A stretch of 64,000 nt of DNA from Arenibacter echinorum (GCF_003259375.1 NZ_QLLN01000001.1:845360-909359), one strand, 5' to 3'. Numbered from the stretch's first letter, positions 35,676-45,182 are shown. Made by a program: numbers and translations. The notes: generated from the letters alone by a model not told the origin.

Positions 35676-38063
35676 ATGAAAAAAGTACTACTATTATTAT
35701 TGTCATTTTCTTTGATGTTTTTGGAGGGGGCTATTGGCCAAGATTTGCATACCCAATCCAACGCAGCTTCTATTGCAAATGAAGCTAATACCACAACAGG
35801 ATGGTCGGGCACGGCGGTAATCAGCTCGGATAATTCAAATCCCCAACTGGGAAATTTTGCCATAAGAATGGTGTCCAATACCGGTAACAGATATCGTATG
35901 GATTATTCTTATAATGCAACGGTTGGTACAGATTATGTTATTAGGATTTGGGCAAGGCAAGGGCCGCAAGTCACAGTTCCTGCAGCTCCAGCTTTTGCCA
36001 ATTGGTCAGGTATGTCTGGGTTTTCCACAACTGTAATTACAGAGACGAATTGGACGGAGTACGTTTTTAATGTTACTGCAACTTCCTCCAGTCCTCGAAT
36101 AACTATTTATAATGGAACTTCTGCTTCTGGGAATACTGCTGGAAATACCGTATTTATAGACAATGTTTCCATACTGCCTGCAGGTAGCGATACAGCACCT
36201 CCTACTGCACCAACGAATTTGGTGGCAAGCGGAACTACTTCTACAGGCACTACTTTAAATTGGAACGCTTCTACGGACAACGTAGGGGTTACAGGATATA
36301 CCATTTTTCAGAATGGTACAAGTATAGGGACTACAAATGGGGCTACTACCTTCAGCGTAACGGGACTTTTTCAAAATACTTCCTATGCCTTTACGGTAAC
36401 GGCAAGGGATGCAGCAGGCAACGTTTCGCCAGCAAGTAACACTGCAAATGTCACTACCCAGTCCGGAGCAGACAACCAGCCACCTACGGCACCAAGTAAT
36501 TTGGCGGCCAATGGAACAACAACAACCGCAACAAACCTCTCCTGGGCAGCTTCTACTGATAATGTAGGTGTTACGGGCTATACAATATTGCAGAATGGTA
36601 CTAGCATAGGAACAACTACTGGGGCACTTACTTTTAATGTGACCGGACTTACCCAAAATACTTCCTATGCATTTACAGTTACGGCAAGGGACGCGGTAGG
36701 CAATGTTTCTCCCGCCAGTAATACGGTAAATGTCACCACCTTAACGGCGGCGGATAACCAGCCACCAACGGCACCAAGTAATTTGGCTGCCAATGGAACA
36801 ACAACAACCGCAACAAACCTCTCCTGGGCTGCTTCTACAGATAATGTAGGGGTTACTGGATATAACATCTTGCAGAACGGTACTAGTATAGGGACCACCT
36901 CTGGTGCTCTTACATTTAATGTTACCGGGCTTACCCAAAATACTTCCTATGCCTTTACAGTAACAGCAAGTGATGCAGCAGGGAACATTTCACCGGTTAG
37001 TAATACGGCAAATGTCACCACCCTCACGGCGGCGGATAACCAGCCACCAACGGCACCAAGTAATTTGGCTGCCAATGGAACAACAACAACCGCAACAAAC
37101 CTCTCCTGGGCAGCTTCTACAGATAATGTAGGGGTTACTGGATATAACATCTTGCAGAACGGTACTAGTATAGGGACCACCTCTGGTGCTCTTACATTTA
37201 ATGTTACCGGGCTTACCCAAAATACTTCCTATGCCTTTACAGTAACAGCAAGTGATGCAGCAGGGAACATTTCACCGGTTAGTAATACGGCAAATGTCAC
37301 CACCCTCACGGCCGCCGATGGTCAGGCACCAACTGCACCAAGCAATTTAACGGCTAGTGGAACTACAACTACTACCACGAACCTATCATGGACCGCTTCT
37401 ACGGACAACGTAGGGGTTACGGGATACAATATCTTGCAGAACGGTGCCAGTATTGGGACCACCACAGGAGCCCTTACTTTTAATGTGACCGGGCTTACTC
37501 AAAATACTTCCTATGCCTTTACTGTAACGGCAAGTGATGCAGCAGGCAACGTTTCCCCAGCTAGTAATACTACCAATGTTACTACAACTGGCAGCGGCGT
37601 AATAGATTATACTTCAGCAAACTCAAATTTACCAACCATTGACTGGACAGCAAGGGATTTGTTTGCTAGTAGAAATGTAGGTATCGGAACTACAAATACC
37701 CAAGGCTATAGACTAGCTGTTGATGGTAATGTGGTGGCTGAGGAAATAAAGGTTGAATTATCCCAAAATTGGCCGGATTTTGTCTTTACTAAGTCTTATG
37801 GCTTACCAACTTTGCAGGAAGTTGAACAACATATTTTGGATAAGGGACATTTGCAGAATATACCTAGCGCTATGGAAGTAGAGCTAAACGGCATAATGTT
37901 AGGGGAGATGAATGCAAAGTTGCTTCAGAAAATAGAAGAACTAACGTTATATGCGATCCAACAGGAAAAGAAGATAATGAAGTTAGAAAACGAAAATAAG
38001 AAAATTCAATTATTGTCCGAAAAATTGTTGGAATTGGAAGGATTGATAAAAGGAAATAATTAG
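35676..38063 (+). CDS. Exported fibronectin type III repeat protein with coiled-coil C-terminus
   Basis: A 795-residue exported protein. The signal peptide (MKKVLLLLLSFSLMFLEGAIG) is followed by a beta-sandwich, carbohydrate-binding-like N-domain (about 25-168). Five fibronectin type III domains come next (residues about 172-640; each with PPTAPxNL, STDNVGVTGY and NTSYAFTVTA). The C-terminal part carries a VGIGTTNTQGYRLAVDGNV core and ends in coiled-coil heptads like the protein at 33394. The FN3 units repeat every 282 bases and copies 3 and 4 are almost identical at DNA level. The next gene, a tyrosinase, starts 16 bases downstream, so the two are probably co-transcribed and act at the cell surface. 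Confidence 0.8.
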   Translation: MKKVLLLLLSFSLMFLEGAIGQDLHTQSNAASIANEANTTTGWSGTAVISSDNSNPQLGNFAIRMVSNTGNRYRMDYSYNATVGTDYVIRIWARQGPQVTVPAAPAFANWSGMSGFSTTVITETNWTEYVFNVTATSSSPRITIYNGTSASGNTAGNTVFIDNVSILPAGSDTAPPTAPTNLVASGTTSTGTTLNWNASTDNVGVTGYTIFQNGTSIGTTNGATTFSVTGLFQNTSYAFTVTARDAAGNVSPASNTANVTTQSGADNQPPTAPSNLAANGTTTTATNLSWAASTDNVGVTGYTILQNGTSIGTTTGALTFNVTGLTQNTSYAFTVTARDAVGNVSPASNTVNVTTLTAADNQPPTAPSNLAANGTTTTATNLSWAASTDNVGVTGYNILQNGTSIGTTSGALTFNVTGLTQNTSYAFTVTASDAAGNISPVSNTANVTTLTAADNQPPTAPSNLAANGTTTTATNLSWAASTDNVGVTGYNILQNGTSIGTTSGALTFNVTGLTQNTSYAFTVTASDAAGNISPVSNTANVTTLTAADGQAPTAPSNLTASGTTTTTTNLSWTASTDNVGVTGYNILQNGASIGTTTGALTFNVTGLTQNTSYAFTVTASDAAGNVSPASNTTNVTTTGSGVIDYTSANSNLPTIDWTARDLFASRNVGIGTTNTQGYRLAVDGNVVAEEIKVELSQNWPDFVFTKSYGLPTLQEVEQHILDKGHLQNIPSAMEVELNGIMLGEMNAKLLQKIEELTLYAIQQEKKIMKLENENKKIQLLSEKLLELEGLIKGNN
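36189..37596 (+). repeat. Tandem 282-bp fibronectin type III coding repeats
   Basis: Five units spaced 282 bases apart encode the FN3 domains. Unit 3 (from about 36753) and unit 4 (from about 37035) are virtually identical in DNA; the only change I noticed inside them is one base (gggctgctt/gggcagctt). The others differ at many third-codon positions. This indicates a very recent duplication. Confidence 0.85.
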
Positions 38064-38079
38064 AAAATTATAATGTATC

Positions 38080-39498
38080 ATGAATAAATATTATGCATTA
38101 TTTGTTTTAGCAATTTCGGTTTTTCACGTTGAGGGGCAAAGTATACGTAAAAACTTTACGGAGATGTCCCAATATGAAAAAATTGAATTGGTGAACGGCT
38201 TTTATGCTTTAAGATCGGGTGGCGATTTGATCAATGATTTGGCAACCTTTCACAACGACTTCTTCAATTTTGACAATACCGTTGATCCAACGCGTTTGGA
38301 TTTACATTTTAACCTTCCGGATGAACCGGAGCGGGATATATTTCTTGCTTGGCACAGAAGACAAATGTTCGAGGTGGAACAGGCTTTGCAAAATGTCAAT
38401 CCAAGAATTAGTTTAGTATATTGGGACAGTTCTGTGGAGAGGTCTGTAAATTCAACATTGTGGAACCAAGACTTAATGGGGAGCTTTAATGCGAATTGGA
38501 GCCTAGGGAGAAACTTGGGAGGAAACGGTTCTTTACCGGTTACAACTGGTACAAGCGATGGTAATGTTAATGTGATACAAGGCATAAATGGGACAAGCTG
38601 GCCTGCTCCGGATTCCCAAACGGTAGGATTTTATGCATATTCCAATCGTTTGGAAAGAGGTAGGGTTCATGCTGGTGCCCATGAATGGACTGGTGGAATG
38701 ATGCCTACCGGTGCCTCACCAAGGGATCCCGTTTTTTACTTGCACCATACCAATGTTGATCGACTTTGGCAGGAATGGGAAACAAATAATCCTGGTTCAT
38801 CCGGCTTTATAAGGACCTCTATGTTGAGATATGACGGAACCTATGTTTTCAATGGACAGACATTGCCATTAGTAAATCCTAATAGTCTTATTGATAGTAG
38901 GGTTTTGGGTGTTTTTTATGCCAGAAATGGGCTAGCGGTCTTGGATAATTATATTGTTAGTAACACTTACAATCCTGAAGAGGTATTTTATTATCAGTTT
39001 TTGATTGAAGCAGGAGATAACGGGTTTATTGTGCCCTCTGGTCGTGTTGCTAGAATAGAATCATTAAATACCATTGAATTAAAGCCAGGTTTTATGGCTG
39101 CAAGTGGATCTACTTTTTCTGCGAGGATAGATGTAGGCAATTCTGGGCTTACTGGAAAATCTAGTGGCGCATTGGTCGTAAATGATAAGCCGTTTGATCA
39201 TCTGGATATTAAAAATATCGTAGAATGGCAGGAGGATAATAAGGATGATAGCCCTGTTTTTATGACTACTTTCCCTAATCCTTTTGTCAATAAAATCACG
39301 ATCAATCTAAATAAAAAAACGGATTGTTCCATAGAAGTATTTAATATGATGGGCATGTCCATTAGAAAGGAATCTTTCCAAAATACGGATACTCTGGAAA
39401 TAAATAATCTTTACGGCCTAGCAGCTGGTATATATGTTATACAAGTCGTAAATGGTCAAGGTGAAATTTTATTGGCCAAAAGGGTTGTGAAACTCTAG
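38080..39498 (+). CDS. Tyrosinase with T9SS sorting domain
   Basis: A 472-residue secreted type-3 copper enzyme. The N-terminal signal is cleaved near residue 19. CuA ligands are expected to be His58 (LATFHNDFF), His76 (LDLHFNL) and His92 (FLAWHRRQMFEVE). CuB ligands are likely His197 and His201 (VHAGAHEWTGG) and His223 (DPVFYLHHTNVDRLWQEW). The C-terminal ~80 residues (TTFPNPFVNKITIN ... GIYVIQVVNG ... RVVKL) form a type A T9SS sorting domain, so it is exported across the outer membrane. Tyrosinases oxidise phenols to o-quinones. It is co-transcribed with the FN3 protein. Protein crosslinking or a melanin-type reaction are possibilities. A copper-like transport pair lies about 2.3 kb away. 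Confidence 0.9.
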   Translation: MNKYYALFVLAISVFHVEGQSIRKNFTEMSQYEKIELVNGFYALRSGGDLINDLATFHNDFFNFDNTVDPTRLDLHFNLPDEPERDIFLAWHRRQMFEVEQALQNVNPRISLVYWDSSVERSVNSTLWNQDLMGSFNANWSLGRNLGGNGSLPVTTGTSDGNVNVIQGINGTSWPAPDSQTVGFYAYSNRLERGRVHAGAHEWTGGMMPTGASPRDPVFYLHHTNVDRLWQEWETNNPGSSGFIRTSMLRYDGTYVFNGQTLPLVNPNSLIDSRVLGVFYARNGLAVLDNYIVSNTYNPEEVFYYQFLIEAGDNGFIVPSGRVARIESLNTIELKPGFMAASGSTFSARIDVGNSGLTGKSSGALVVNDKPFDHLDIKNIVEWQEDNKDDSPVFMTTFPNPFVNKITINLNKKTDCSIEVFNMMGMSIRKESFQNTDTLEINNLYGLAAGIYVIQVVNGQGEILLAKRVVKL

Positions 39499-40737
39499 GT
39501 ATTTGAATTCAAAAAATGTTCTATTAATTATATAAATGGAAAATAGAAGGGACATACCGGATCAAGTCATAAATGTATGGGATATTAGGAATCTTGATTC
39601 ACAATTAAAAATCAACCTTTATTAAGCACATTCCAGATTAAGTCTAATTTTCAAGAATATATATAATAGGACTTGCAACAAAATAATGGACCTTGGGATA
39701 GGAGTCATGCAGCTATTTTTGGATTGTGCAAATTTATTTCAATTTCCTGTTAATCGTATACTCCAAAGAAAAGTGTTTCCTTCTTCTGTTGTACCAAATT
39801 TATATCTATTGAGATACCGATAATTCTGCTGTAGACCTTAGATGGTGATTTTGGTTGTACACCCTATTTTACCTTTAAACTTTTAAATAATGACTCCGCT
39901 AATGTGTTAACGCAACAATTACCTTTTCTTCTCATACTTTGTTTTATCGATCAATGATAATTTTTAAGGATCTTGGTAAAACTGTAAATGGCTTATTGTG
40001 AAAATCTATCAGAATGGAATATAAGTTCTTTTCTGATATTGTTTGATTTAGTTGTCATATCTCATGTAGGGATGCCGGTGTCTCTGGCGCTCTAAGTTTG
40101 GCTTATAAAAATCCAACAACCTATCGGTGGAACAGGTATAAGATAGCCGTTAAATACATCTCGCTTTGACCGGTCTTGTATTCAAGCTTGACTTGGTCTT
40201 GAAACGATAAAGTACTGGTTCAATATATTGGGAACTATTGGGCAGTTATTTTCACTATGGGCGGTAGTTCTGTATTTTCGCTTTCTTTTTGCAAACTGAT
40301 GATTTACATTTACTATCCTTTAGCCTTAACTAAAAAATAGGTATTATACATTTATGTCCGGTTAAATATATGAAGTCCAAACCGTACGAACTGCTCATGC
40401 CGTGAGGTAATTAAAAAAGGTGTTCTGAAAGTTGTCGAATTTACTTACATTGCACATACGCAATTAGAATAATACTCCGTTGTAAGAGCTGGAGATTCAT
40501 ATTCAGGTTTTTTGTTGTAAAATACGAATTAATATATTGAATATCACTTATTTATACTGCCACTGAAAGCGCCTAATAAGGAGTTTTATTCTTTAGTGTA
40601 GAAGTCATAGGTTGACAAAGAATAATTTTTTTAGGGTCAACAATATTTTATAGAGCGCGTATCTTTATAATAAATATGATTTTAAAAATGACCAATGGTA
40701 GATTTGGTTAACTTCCTAGAACTGATGATTGTCAATT
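39499..40737. other. Gene-poor stretch with IS remnant
   Basis: Between the tyrosinase and the GNAT gene no intact ORF is visible. It holds the IS3-type relic at 39735-40265 on the minus strand. The rest (40266-40737) is AT-rich and unassigned; fragments of a similar relic further upstream were not recognisable. Confidence 0.6.
39735..40265 (-). pseudogene. Decayed IS3-family transposase (OrfB) remnant
   Basis: Fragments of an IS3-type transposase integrase core are readable on the minus strand but are broken by stops and frameshifts. In order they are NILNQYFIVSRPSQA, YKTGQSEMYLTAILYLFHR (the WVSDITYI region, with the strand and helix that follow it), ELIFHSDRFSQ (the second catalytic Asp), RRKGNCCVNTLAESLFKSL (with the Glu of DDE) and WYNRRRKHFSLEY. 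At least three frame changes separate them. Residues of the first catalytic Asp are missing. OrfA and terminal inverted repeats were not found. It is a relic of insertion-sequence activity inside the accessory region. Confidence 0.85.
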
Positions 40738-41382
40738 ATGGATATTGAAAGAAGTAAATATTTTAAGGTTCTGATGATTCGAAATAGAATTCGAAATGGC
40801 CTATTCCTTCTTACTTTAAGAAACTTTATAACCCGATTTGGTCTGGATTTCTATCCTTATTATTGGGATAAGGAAGAATTTTCTCTCAGCACTGAACCAA
40901 AAATTAAGGATAATCTTGCCAGCTATAATGTGGTTGATGTAACAACAGATGAAATAGGTATCTTGAATAAAGTTCTTGGAAAGCGTCCAGGTGCATTGGA
41001 GAAGGAAATTCGGGAAGGGCATTTGTGCATGGGCTTAAAATCTAAGGGTGAAATTGTAGCCATAGTGTTCGCTAAATGTGAGGATTTCATCTATAGGAAT
41101 CGGACCTTTAAACTAAATGATGATCAGGCATATATTTACAATCTTTATACCTTTGAAGCACAAAGGGGCAAAAACCTAGCGCCCTATCTGCGCTACCATT
41201 GTTATAAGAGATTAGTAGAAAAGGGAATCAATGAAATATATTGCATAACAGCGTTCTTCAATAAATCTTCACTTAGGTCTAACAAAAAATTGTGCATAAG
41301 GCATAAGATATTGTTTCTGTACGTTGGGCTTTTCAAAAAAAAATACTGGAACTTTATACTCAAGCATTATGAAGCGAAATGA
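40738..41382 (+). CDS. Small GNAT-family acetyltransferase-like protein
   Basis: A 214-residue protein. An in-frame TTG at 40729 would give three extra residues; the ATG at 40738 is preferred because ATG is the usual start. Residues about 60-190 look like a GNAT domain: a core strand pattern HLCMGLKSKGEIVAIVFAKC, then DDQAYIYNLYTFEAQRGKNLAPYLRYHCYKRL, where RGKNLAP resembles the acetyl-CoA pyrophosphate-binding R/QxxGxG/A loop. The acceptor is unknown, though such proteins occur in polysaccharide or lipid modification loci. It is a separate branch from the five-copy array. Confidence 0.65.
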   Translation: MDIERSKYFKVLMIRNRIRNGLFLLTLRNFITRFGLDFYPYYWDKEEFSLSTEPKIKDNLASYNVVDVTTDEIGILNKVLGKRPGALEKEIREGHLCMGLKSKGEIVAIVFAKCEDFIYRNRTFKLNDDQAYIYNLYTFEAQRGKNLAPYLRYHCYKRLVEKGINEIYCITAFFNKSSLRSNKKLCIRHKILFLYVGLFKKKYWNFILKHYEAK

Positions 41383-41753
41383 ATGGGATCTCCATAATTG
41401 AAGACTTAAAGCTAACTAGCTAATATTAAAAATAACTGTGTAACTTGGAGGTTTAATCCTTGTTACGTAAAATCATGTCTGCAAGACTATAATTAAATAA
41501 GCAAGAGTAGGTGATATATCGAGTTATTTTTTAATTGAGTAATTTATCTTTGTGTGATTTTGAAGTTTAATATTTAGAAAAACGACTCCCCGGCTAGTAG
41601 ATTTATTTGGAAACAACCGGGATCAATCTATTCAAATAGGTTTCCTCTTATGATAAAACTAAAACCTAGACATTCTTAATTTTACAGACACACCCATTGG
41701 TGTGTAAAAGAACTATAATTAAAAAGAAATGACACCTTATTATTTCTCTTTTC
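41383..41753. other. AT-rich intergenic region with a hairpin
   Basis: No gene is visible. ACACACC (41688-41694) and GGTGTGT (41699-41705) form a short perfect hairpin downstream of the HMA gene on the minus strand. Without a T-tract it is an uncertain terminator. Confidence 0.4.
41688..41705 (-). terminator. Possible terminator of the TonB/HMA operon
   Basis: A 7-bp perfect stem with a 4-base loop lies about 50 bases after the HMA stop. A following stretch TGTAAAATT is not a strong T-tract, so this is tentative. Confidence 0.35.
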
Positions 41754-42119
41754 TTAGTGTTTTGTACCGTGATCTAGATGAATACTTGCCGGATCTCTAT
41801 ATTTACAGCAGGGAGGTAAGTCATTATAGGTGTTATCATCTGCTTGAGCTGAATCAGTATCGTGACCAACCCTTGCAATAGCCTTTTTAACATCTAGGGG
41901 TGTACATTTATTCTCATCCAATATTAGAGTCAGTTGTTTGGAAGGGATGTCCCAATTTACATATTTTACTCCTTTGACCTTAAGGGACGCCTTCTCTATT
42001 CTTGCTTTGCACATCGCACAATTTCCCTTTACCTCAAAGGAGACCTTCTTATTTTTGTCCTGTGCATAGGCATGTACTGAAGTAATAATCAATAGAAAGC
42101 AAATAATTAATTTTTTCAT
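41754..42119 (-). CDS. Exported heavy-metal-associated (HMA) domain protein
   Basis: A 121-residue exported protein: a signal peptide (MKKLIICFLLIITSVHAYAQ) and a single HMA fold with the metal-binding CAMC (Cys34, Cys37). Unlike a simple copper chaperone, its C-terminal tail carries Cys104-Cys105 and several His (HLDHGTKH), a possible second metal site. It starts 9 bases after the end of the TonB receptor gene, and so is probably translated from the same mRNA. Role: periplasmic capture or transfer of a soft metal, most likely copper; the metal is inferred from family and context. Confidence 0.8.
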   Translation of the reverse strand: MKKLIICFLLIITSVHAYAQDKNKKVSFEVKGNCAMCKARIEKASLKVKGVKYVNWDIPSKQLTLILDENKCTPLDVKKAIARVGHDTDSAQADDNTYNDLPPCCKYRDPASIHLDHGTKH

Positions 42120-42128
42120 ATCAATAAT

Positions 42129-44390
42129 TTATAATTTATATCTTAAACCAACGTAATAAGTACTTCCTAAAACAGGGGCGTATAGGATGGTACTATCAAA
42201 ATACGGTCCAAACGGGTCATCACTACCTAATATAGCCATTTCCTGGGTATAATTTGCGATATTTTCCCCACCTATATAAACTTCAAATTTCTTTGAAAAC
42301 ACTCTGGTTACCTGGGTATTCATTAAACCGTAGGAAGGTGAAAATGACGCTAATTGGTATTCGCTAGGGTTTAAAGCTGTATTGGGTAATCGTTGTTCCC
42401 CCTGCCAGTGAAGGGTATAATCGAATCTCCATTGGGATCCATTCGATTTTCTAAGGGTTTCATAACTTAGATTGGTGAAAAAACGATGTTGGGGTTGTAA
42501 AGGTTTTGTTAAACTACCCGAGCGGTAATCAACCTTAATATCGTAATATTTATAGGTAGCTCTTAAGTCAAAATTTTGAACTAATTCATAATTTAGATCT
42601 ATTTGCAAACTATTGGAATAACTTTTACCGTCCAAATTATAAAATGATATTTTTCTAGGATCTTCCCAATCAATTAACACCTGATCTTGAAACTGTGTAC
42701 TGTAAAAATCAGCAGAAAAATCCAAGACTCTATTCCAGAGATATAATTTTTGGATAAAACTTATTCCAAAATTCCATGCAACTTCCGGATTAAGACCGTA
42801 AATTTTACCGGAGTTTTCAATGATTTCCAAACTTCGGGACGAAGCGAAAAATTGTTGATTTTCGGCAAATATATTTGCACCTTTTACACCCTTGCCGAAA
42901 GAACCCCTTAGACTAGCCTTATCCCAAAGTGAGTATCTTATATGGAAACGTGGGGTAATAAAGTTGCCAAGTTTATTGTGGTGATCCATTCTAATTCCGG
43001 CTACTAAACTTAATCTCTCCAAGCTATCATAACTATATTCAAAAAATGATCCTATAGTATTGTCATTTCTTCCTAAGTCTTGCCCATTCACCTGTTCATC
43101 ATAATAGTCATTACTATAATTGATGCCAGCCTTTATTTTATTTTGTGTATTATTAATGATGCTGTTGAAAATTAAGTTTGTGTAAAATGAGTTTTGCTTA
43201 ATGTTGTATTGGTTTAGACCGTAATAGGAATTTTGGTCGTGAATGTTATATGAGGTCTGTATTCCTATACTTTGATAAGGCAGTTCCGGGAAAACATAGC
43301 CTACTTTTGAAGAAATGTCCAAACGGTTAGTTAGTACCTCACTTCCCCAATGATTGGTAGTTAATTTATCCCGTTCCGGTACAAAATTAACCTGGCCGGT
43401 ATTTTTTTTGTCCTTTAGATAATGAAGGGTTAAAAAACTTACCCAGCCTTTTTCACTGTCCATATATTGCCACCTGTTCATTAAATTGATTTGTTCGGCC
43501 AAAGGCGTATCCAGAAAGCTGTCATTATTGTTGTCTATGGTCCCATTCCTTAAATTGCCATGGACATAAATTCCTGTTCCTAGATTTTCTGAAATTTTCT
43601 TGTTGAATCTTCCGTTAAACTCATACCTCTCATAATTATTGGAATAGATGTTCAAAAATAAGAGCTTATCACTAAGCGGTTTTACCAATTCGGAATTTAT
43701 TTGTCCGGAAATACTTTCGTACCCATTTTGAACCCCACCCGAACCTTTGGTAATTTGTATGCTTTCAATCCAAGATCCTGGTATAAACGAAAGACCATAG
43801 ATTTGGGATGCGCCTCTTATAGAGGGTATGTTTTCTTGGGTAAACAAGAGATAGGGACTATTTAGGCCCAACATTTGAATTTGTTTGGCACCAGAAACTG
43901 CGTCTGAAATGTTAACATCTACGGTAGGGTTGGTTTCAAAGCTTTCCGAAAGATTGCAGCAGGCGGCTTTTAGCATTTCCCTGCTGTCCACTGTGACAAC
44001 ATTTTGTACTTCAAACAATGACTTTTGTAGCGGTTTTATGTTGTTTTTTACTACTACCTCTTCCAGATTTATTTCTTTCTGGAGTAATATTTTACCAATA
44101 TTTGGCCTATTGACATCTAAGGTATCTGTTTGGTACCCCGGATGGCTAACTACAAGTTTTTTGGTGTTGTTGTTAAATGGTATTTTGAAATTCCCTTCCT
44201 TGTTGGTTAAAACTACGGCAGTACTATCCTGCCAATAAACATGAACCCCAAATTGTGCTACGGCCGTTCCGGAGCCATCATTTACAACTACAGTTCCAGA
44301 AATAGTAATCTGACTTGTAGCAGCCAAAGGAATTATAAAGAGAATTGCAAATAAAATAAGCTTATTAAACGGATTTTTTAACAAATGCAT
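42129..44390 (-). CDS. TonB-dependent receptor, probably for metal uptake
   Basis: A 753-residue outer-membrane receptor. It has a signal peptide, an N-terminal carboxypeptidase-like regulatory domain (about 28-105, ITISGTVVVN ... LVVSHPGYQTDTL), then a plug domain (about 120-235) and a long beta-barrel ending in a terminal strand (YYVGLRYKL). The plug region contains a notable Cys-Cys pair, MLKAACCNLSESF (Cys144-145), which I associate with receptors paired with HMA-domain proteins. It is followed directly by such a gene. The pair probably imports a metal or its chelate; copper fits the nearby copper-dependent tyrosinase, but this is inference. Confidence 0.85.
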   Translation of the reverse strand: MHLLKNPFNKLILFAILFIIPLAATSQITISGTVVVNDGSGTAVAQFGVHVYWQDSTAVVLTNKEGNFKIPFNNNTKKLVVSHPGYQTDTLDVNRPNIGKILLQKEINLEEVVVKNNIKPLQKSLFEVQNVVTVDSREMLKAACCNLSESFETNPTVDVNISDAVSGAKQIQMLGLNSPYLLFTQENIPSIRGASQIYGLSFIPGSWIESIQITKGSGGVQNGYESISGQINSELVKPLSDKLLFLNIYSNNYERYEFNGRFNKKISENLGTGIYVHGNLRNGTIDNNNDSFLDTPLAEQINLMNRWQYMDSEKGWVSFLTLHYLKDKKNTGQVNFVPERDKLTTNHWGSEVLTNRLDISSKVGYVFPELPYQSIGIQTSYNIHDQNSYYGLNQYNIKQNSFYTNLIFNSIINNTQNKIKAGINYSNDYYDEQVNGQDLGRNDNTIGSFFEYSYDSLERLSLVAGIRMDHHNKLGNFITPRFHIRYSLWDKASLRGSFGKGVKGANIFAENQQFFASSRSLEIIENSGKIYGLNPEVAWNFGISFIQKLYLWNRVLDFSADFYSTQFQDQVLIDWEDPRKISFYNLDGKSYSNSLQIDLNYELVQNFDLRATYKYYDIKVDYRSGSLTKPLQPQHRFFTNLSYETLRKSNGSQWRFDYTLHWQGEQRLPNTALNPSEYQLASFSPSYGLMNTQVTRVFSKKFEVYIGGENIANYTQEMAILGSDDPFGPYFDSTILYAPVLGSTYYVGLRYKL

Positions 44391-44715
44391 ATGAAGAAAT
44401 TTTCTTTGGCTTTATAATTGCTATATCTCATTTATTAACCAGGAATTATAGTATAATGATGGCCGCCTCAGGTAGAAATAATGATTAAAGTTTATTGATT
44501 AGTTAATAATATGGAACAAATTATTTAAAGTTAATAGGTTCTTTAGCTGCTGTTAATTTACTAACTTTAATTTTATTTTACTCTCCCCTTGGTTAGAATG
44601 TTTTAATAGTTGTTATATAACTAGAGTAACGGCTAATGGACCCTAAATATTGGAATTGGTTACTAATATTTAAGTAATATTGGAAAAGAAATAATTAAGA
44701 ATTAAAATCAAAATT
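44391..44715. other. Divergent intergenic region before TonB and small exported gene
   Basis: AT-rich, no gene visible. It must contain the promoter of the TonB/HMA operon on the minus strand and that of the small exported gene on the plus strand; no strong TAnnTTTG match was found. Confidence 0.4.
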
Positions 44716-45075
44716 ATGAAAACTTCATTTTTTTTACTTCTATGTTCTATTCTCATTTTCTGCGAAAGTCATACCGTACTTGAGAAGCAGGAGCAGACTA
44801 AAATTAGGGTGATAAACAATAGCTCATATGAGCTTACAAATTTGGCCTTATTTTCTATGAGGTTTAATAATTTATTACCAGGTGATACCACTGCATATCA
44901 GGTAATGGACTTTGATGAATTAAAGGACGATCCAATGATATATTGTATCGTAGATCAGAATAATTTGTCATTATTTTTAAAAAAGCCTGAAAACGAGGGT
45001 AATTTCACCTATTCTATTGATAGTTTGGATTTAACTATGAAAAGAATTTACTTTAATATGACAACAGATAATTAA
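44716..45075 (+). CDS. Small exported protein, function unknown
   Basis: A 119-residue protein with an N-terminal hydrophobic segment (MKTSFFLLLCSILIFCESHT). The Cys at 16 is preceded by ILIF rather than a small residue, so it is not a standard lipobox; a simple signal peptide or an atypical lipoprotein are both possible. The mature part is beta-rich (IRVINNSSYELTNLALFSMRF), with an immunoglobulin-like strand pattern and no catalytic motif. It does not belong to the operons on either side. Confidence 0.6.
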   Translation: MKTSFFLLLCSILIFCESHTVLEKQEQTKIRVINNSSYELTNLALFSMRFNNLLPGDTTAYQVMDFDELKDDPMIYCIVDQNNLSLFLKKPENEGNFTYSIDSLDLTMKRIYFNMTTDN

Positions 45076-45182
45076 ATAAGGCAACAATTGTTAATATTAG
45101 GTTCCTTAAGTTACTAAGATTGATAATTCCTGACAGTTGCCAAATTGCCCTAGGGTATGGATCGATAAGTAAAACTTCAAAA

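Noticed and set aside
36107..37220. Several open frames on the minus strand across the FN3 repeats
   Set aside because: They are antisense shadows produced by the repeated, codon-biased FN3 sequence and have no start signals or family features.
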